From assembly GCA_023430285.1 (NCBI GenBank), contig JAEZAV010000099.1, forward strand, positions 1-7,729: a DNA stretch of 7,729 nt. Direction: 5' to 3'. Origin of the DNA: Methanobacteriota archaeon (GTDB taxonomy: Archaea; Methanobacteriota; Methanobacteria; Methanobacteriales; Methanobacteriaceae). Below are positions 6,119 through 7,729 of this stretch, in pieces. The notes under the pieces were generated by a model, which was not told the DNA's origin, made no database searches, and saw only the letters and a program-made list of their open reading frames with translations. The position numbers and the translations under genes are program-made. Each line of letters opens with the position of its first letter. Within the stretch, counting starts at the first letter, position 1.

Positions 6119-6879
6119 TCGGTTTCAAGCATTTTTTCAAGTTCTGCTTCGATGGATCTGGTTTCAGGTAAGCTGAACTCTTCAACTTCAACCTCTTCCC
6201 CTAAAAACCGTTTTTCAATGAGTTCCTTAACTTCTTTTGTGTAGGTTTCAGTATAATCAGCCCATTTAAAACTGAATGTCATCTTGTTAATTGCTTGAAC
6301 TCCCTTGTCAACCAGTTCATCAGTGACACTGGATTCCAATACCTCAACTTCATCTATGGATCTTACCTGCTCATTGTAGAGAAGTTGTTTAAGAAGCAAT
6401 CCCTTTCCATGGGGCATGATCATTCCAATGTACTCGTTGGTTCTTGAAACCCACTTCACAATTGCAACCTTTTTACTTCGTTCCATAGCTTCTTTCAGTA
6501 GTAGGAAGCTTTTTCCTGCTCCACCCTTGGTTGGGGCATCAGTTCCCAAGTAGTATGGTTTGCTCAAGGCTTCTATTGGAATTTCATCCATCTCACAAAA
6601 TCCTTTGATTTCCATTATCTTGGTTGAAAAGGGTTTTAATGTGTTCAATTCTTCATCTGTAAATTGGAGACATTCTCCCCCAATAATATATGCTTTGGTT
6701 ATGTCCTCGGGTTTAAGTTCCTCACCATCCTTTTCACATACCTTCTTGTAGCGAACCCTTCCACAATCCTCTTTATGAACCTGATGGAAACTTATATGTA
6801 AATTACCACTTGCAGCATAGGATCGAATAGGCACTAAAATTGTGCCAAATGATAAGTACCCCGACCATATAGACCTCAT
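6115..6879 (-). CDS. ku: Ku protein (prokaryotic NHEJ end-binding protein)
   Basis: A 254-residue homodimeric Ku of the bacterial type, which rings double-strand DNA ends and recruits the ligase. The start is diagnostic: MRSIWSGYLSFGTILVPI, then ISFHQVHKEDCGRVRYKKVC, which is nearly the family consensus. The remaining beta-barrel elements follow in order: ADEI-like DEIPIEALSKPYYLGTD (about 98-114), an alanine/lysine helix region (KSFLLLKEAMERSKKVAIVKW), and MIMPHGKGLLLKQLLYNEQVR. The C-terminal tail is short and acidic (about 225-254), lacking the long lysine-rich extension of some bacterial Ku proteins. A G-rich ribosome site (AGGGGGGAT) lies three bases before ATG 6879. The gene overlaps the ligase gene by four bases, indicating translational coupling. 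Ku is sporadic in archaea, so acquisition from bacteria is a reasonable inference, although base composition here does not differ visibly from the neighbours. Confidence 0.95.
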   Translation of the reverse strand: MRSIWSGYLSFGTILVPIRSYAASGNLHISFHQVHKEDCGRVRYKKVCEKDGEELKPEDITKAYIIGGECLQFTDEELNTLKPFSTKIMEIKGFCEMDEIPIEALSKPYYLGTDAPTKGGAGKSFLLLKEAMERSKKVAIVKWVSRTNEYIGMIMPHGKGLLLKQLLYNEQVRSIDEVEVLESSVTDELVDKGVQAINKMTFSFKWADYTETYTKEVKELIEKRFLGEEVEVEEFSLPETRSIEAELEKMLETD

Positions 6880-6881
6880 TT

Positions 6882-6891
6882 AATCCCCCCT
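6882..6891 (-). promoter_or_regulatory. G-rich ribosome binding site of ku
   Basis: The minus strand reads TAGGGGGGAT followed by TAA and ATG 6879. A run of six G is unusual for a Shine-Dalgarno site, which is normally GGAGGTGA. It can still pair with the 16S end through G-U and G-C pairs and it supports ATG 6879 as start. Confidence 0.5.
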
Positions 6892-6898
6892 ACATAGA

Positions 6899-6949
6899 AT
6901 TAAATAATATGTTTGTTTCTGGTTCTAAATTATTTTTTTGATCAAAAAA
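6899..6949 (-). promoter_or_regulatory. Promoter region of the Ku-ligase operon, with a 16-bp palindrome
   Basis: Between the DUF4013 stop (6984) and ku (6879) two AT elements could serve as TATA box on the minus strand: AAATAATTTAG at about 6926-6936 and ATTATTTAATT at about 6899-6909. The first is better placed for a transcript that includes the ribosome site. Overlapping the upstream side is a perfect palindrome, TTTTTTGATCAAAAAA (6934-6949), which could be an operator or, through its T run, the terminator of the DUF4013 gene. Confidence 0.4.
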
Positions 6950-6983
6950 TTCAATGCAACTGTCATGACCTTCCTAAGATGTT

Positions 6984-7729
6984 CTATTCAGAGTCCATGT
7001 ACAGCAAGGCAATAAACCTTGAATCCAACATGACTATGTATGGAGCAATTAATCCTTCTGCAACAATAAAACCAACAATGTTTAATTGAGAAAGCTCTTT
7101 TATCAGTAAAGGACCACCCATAACCACAATAGTTAACAGAACCAGAAAATATGCTATTAACATCCTTCTTAATCCTATTTTTCTGATTTTTATGAATATT
7201 TCCTTGAAATTAAAGGCTTCCCTGAAGATTCCTCCCATGGATGCCATGTATGGAATTGCAACTGTGAATATCATATCTAAAATAAATCCCAAAATTACAA
7301 CGAATATCACCATGATAAACAGTATCTGATCTGGTATTGGGAAGATTAAGATATTCAATCCAGAAGTTAAGTAATCTACAAGATGGAATAAGATTATTAG
7401 GGGCATTGGAGTCAAAGTGTAGTTTAAAATATAGTAAAGAATGATCAGAGGAATTGAAAAGTATATGGATATGAGTACTGTCTCGTTGATACCGTGTTTA
7501 AACATTAGATCAAACTTATTAAATTTTGGAGGGACATCAAGACCCTCTATGCTCTTTTTGACCATTCTAAATGCATATCCAGCTTCAAACAGTAGTAATA
7601 TAGATGCCAAACTCATGAGTAACAAAAGTAGGATCCAATAATCAACTCCTAAGAAATGATGTAAATAATTACCAAACAATCCATAATATCCAAATACAGA
7701 AACGGTGATTAGAATTATAAATCCCAATA
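6984..7729 (-). CDS. DUF4013 membrane protein, N-terminus outside window
   Basis: The frame is open to the window edge, so the true start lies beyond 7729; the only initiator-like codon near the edge is TTG 7727 without visible context. The visible 247 residues show the DUF4013 layout also seen in the gene at 928-1610: a hydrophobic segment, then AGYAFRMVKKSIEGLDVPPK and FNKFDLMFKHGINE (the Gly-Tyr helix and Pro-Lys-Phe loop), four or five further membrane segments, and a C-terminal RFIALLYMDSE. Hydrophobic stretches lie at about 2-20, 29-50, 82-105, 134-160, 190-210 and 213-235 counting from 7727. It is an integral membrane protein of unknown function. It points towards ku with 104 bases between them, on the same strand, so read-through into the NHEJ operon is possible unless the T-rich palindrome stops it. 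Confidence 0.82.
   Translation of the reverse strand, partial: LGFIILITVSVFGYYGLFGNYLHHFLGVDYWILLLLLMSLASILLLFEAGYAFRMVKKSIEGLDVPPKFNKFDLMFKHGINETVLISIYFSIPLIILYYILNYTLTPMPLIILFHLVDYLTSGLNILIFPIPDQILFIMVIFVVILGFILDMIFTVAIPYMASMGGIFREAFNFKEIFIKIRKIGLRRMLIAYFLVLLTIVVMGGPLLIKELSQLNIVGFIVAEGLIAPYIVMLDSRFIALLYMDSE

Noticed and set aside
1..7729. CRISPR arrays, tRNA or rRNA genes, insertion sequences, integrase or attachment sites
   Set aside because: I saw no regularly spaced repeats, cloverleaf-like segments, transposase frames or terminal repeats. Repeats found are isolated pairs.

Overview
The window looks like chromosomal DNA from an AT-rich methanogenic archaeon, most likely of the order Methanobacteriales (Methanobacterium-like). 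Reasons: a full-length Sep-tRNA:Cys-tRNA synthase (the methanogen tRNA-dependent cysteine pathway), two DUF4013 membrane proteins, a NYN-domain protein of the type common in methanogens, archaeal TATA boxes of the TTTAAATA type, Shine-Dalgarno sites complementary to the archaeal 16S end, and oligo-T terminators. The genus is an inference.

Layout. 1-261 (+) is the 3' end of a PHP-domain metallo-phosphoesterase gene. It converges on a minus-strand pair at 317-1610: a DUF4013 membrane protein followed by a small secreted or membrane-anchored protein. Both are broken by single-base shifts in homopolymer runs (one in the first, three in the second) and are reported as frameshifted genes. After a divergent promoter region comes pscS (1952-3091, +), ending in a hairpin/oligo-T terminator. 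The apparently empty stretch 3092-3756 is not empty: on the minus strand it holds a heavily decayed copy of the gene next door, a GyrI-like (SbmC/Rob-type ligand-binding) protein at 3757-4221. Upstream of that, on the same strand, is a NYN-domain nuclease-like protein (4394-4891).

The right part holds a compact two-gene non-homologous end-joining operon on the minus strand: Ku (6115-6879) and a LigD-type ATP-dependent DNA ligase (5195-6118), overlapping by four bases. Ku would bind double-strand ends and recruit the ligase. No LigD-type polymerase or phosphoesterase gene lies in the window. Such modules are patchy in archaea. A second DUF4013 gene enters from the right edge (6984-7729, partial).

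Points most worth a second look: the archaeal Ku-ligase pair, the previously hidden GyrI-like pseudogene, and the cluster of homopolymer frameshifts at 317-1610, including an A9 tract directly after a start codon. These shifts could be sequencing errors, gene decay or slippage-based switching. I did not find a clearly new multi-gene system.
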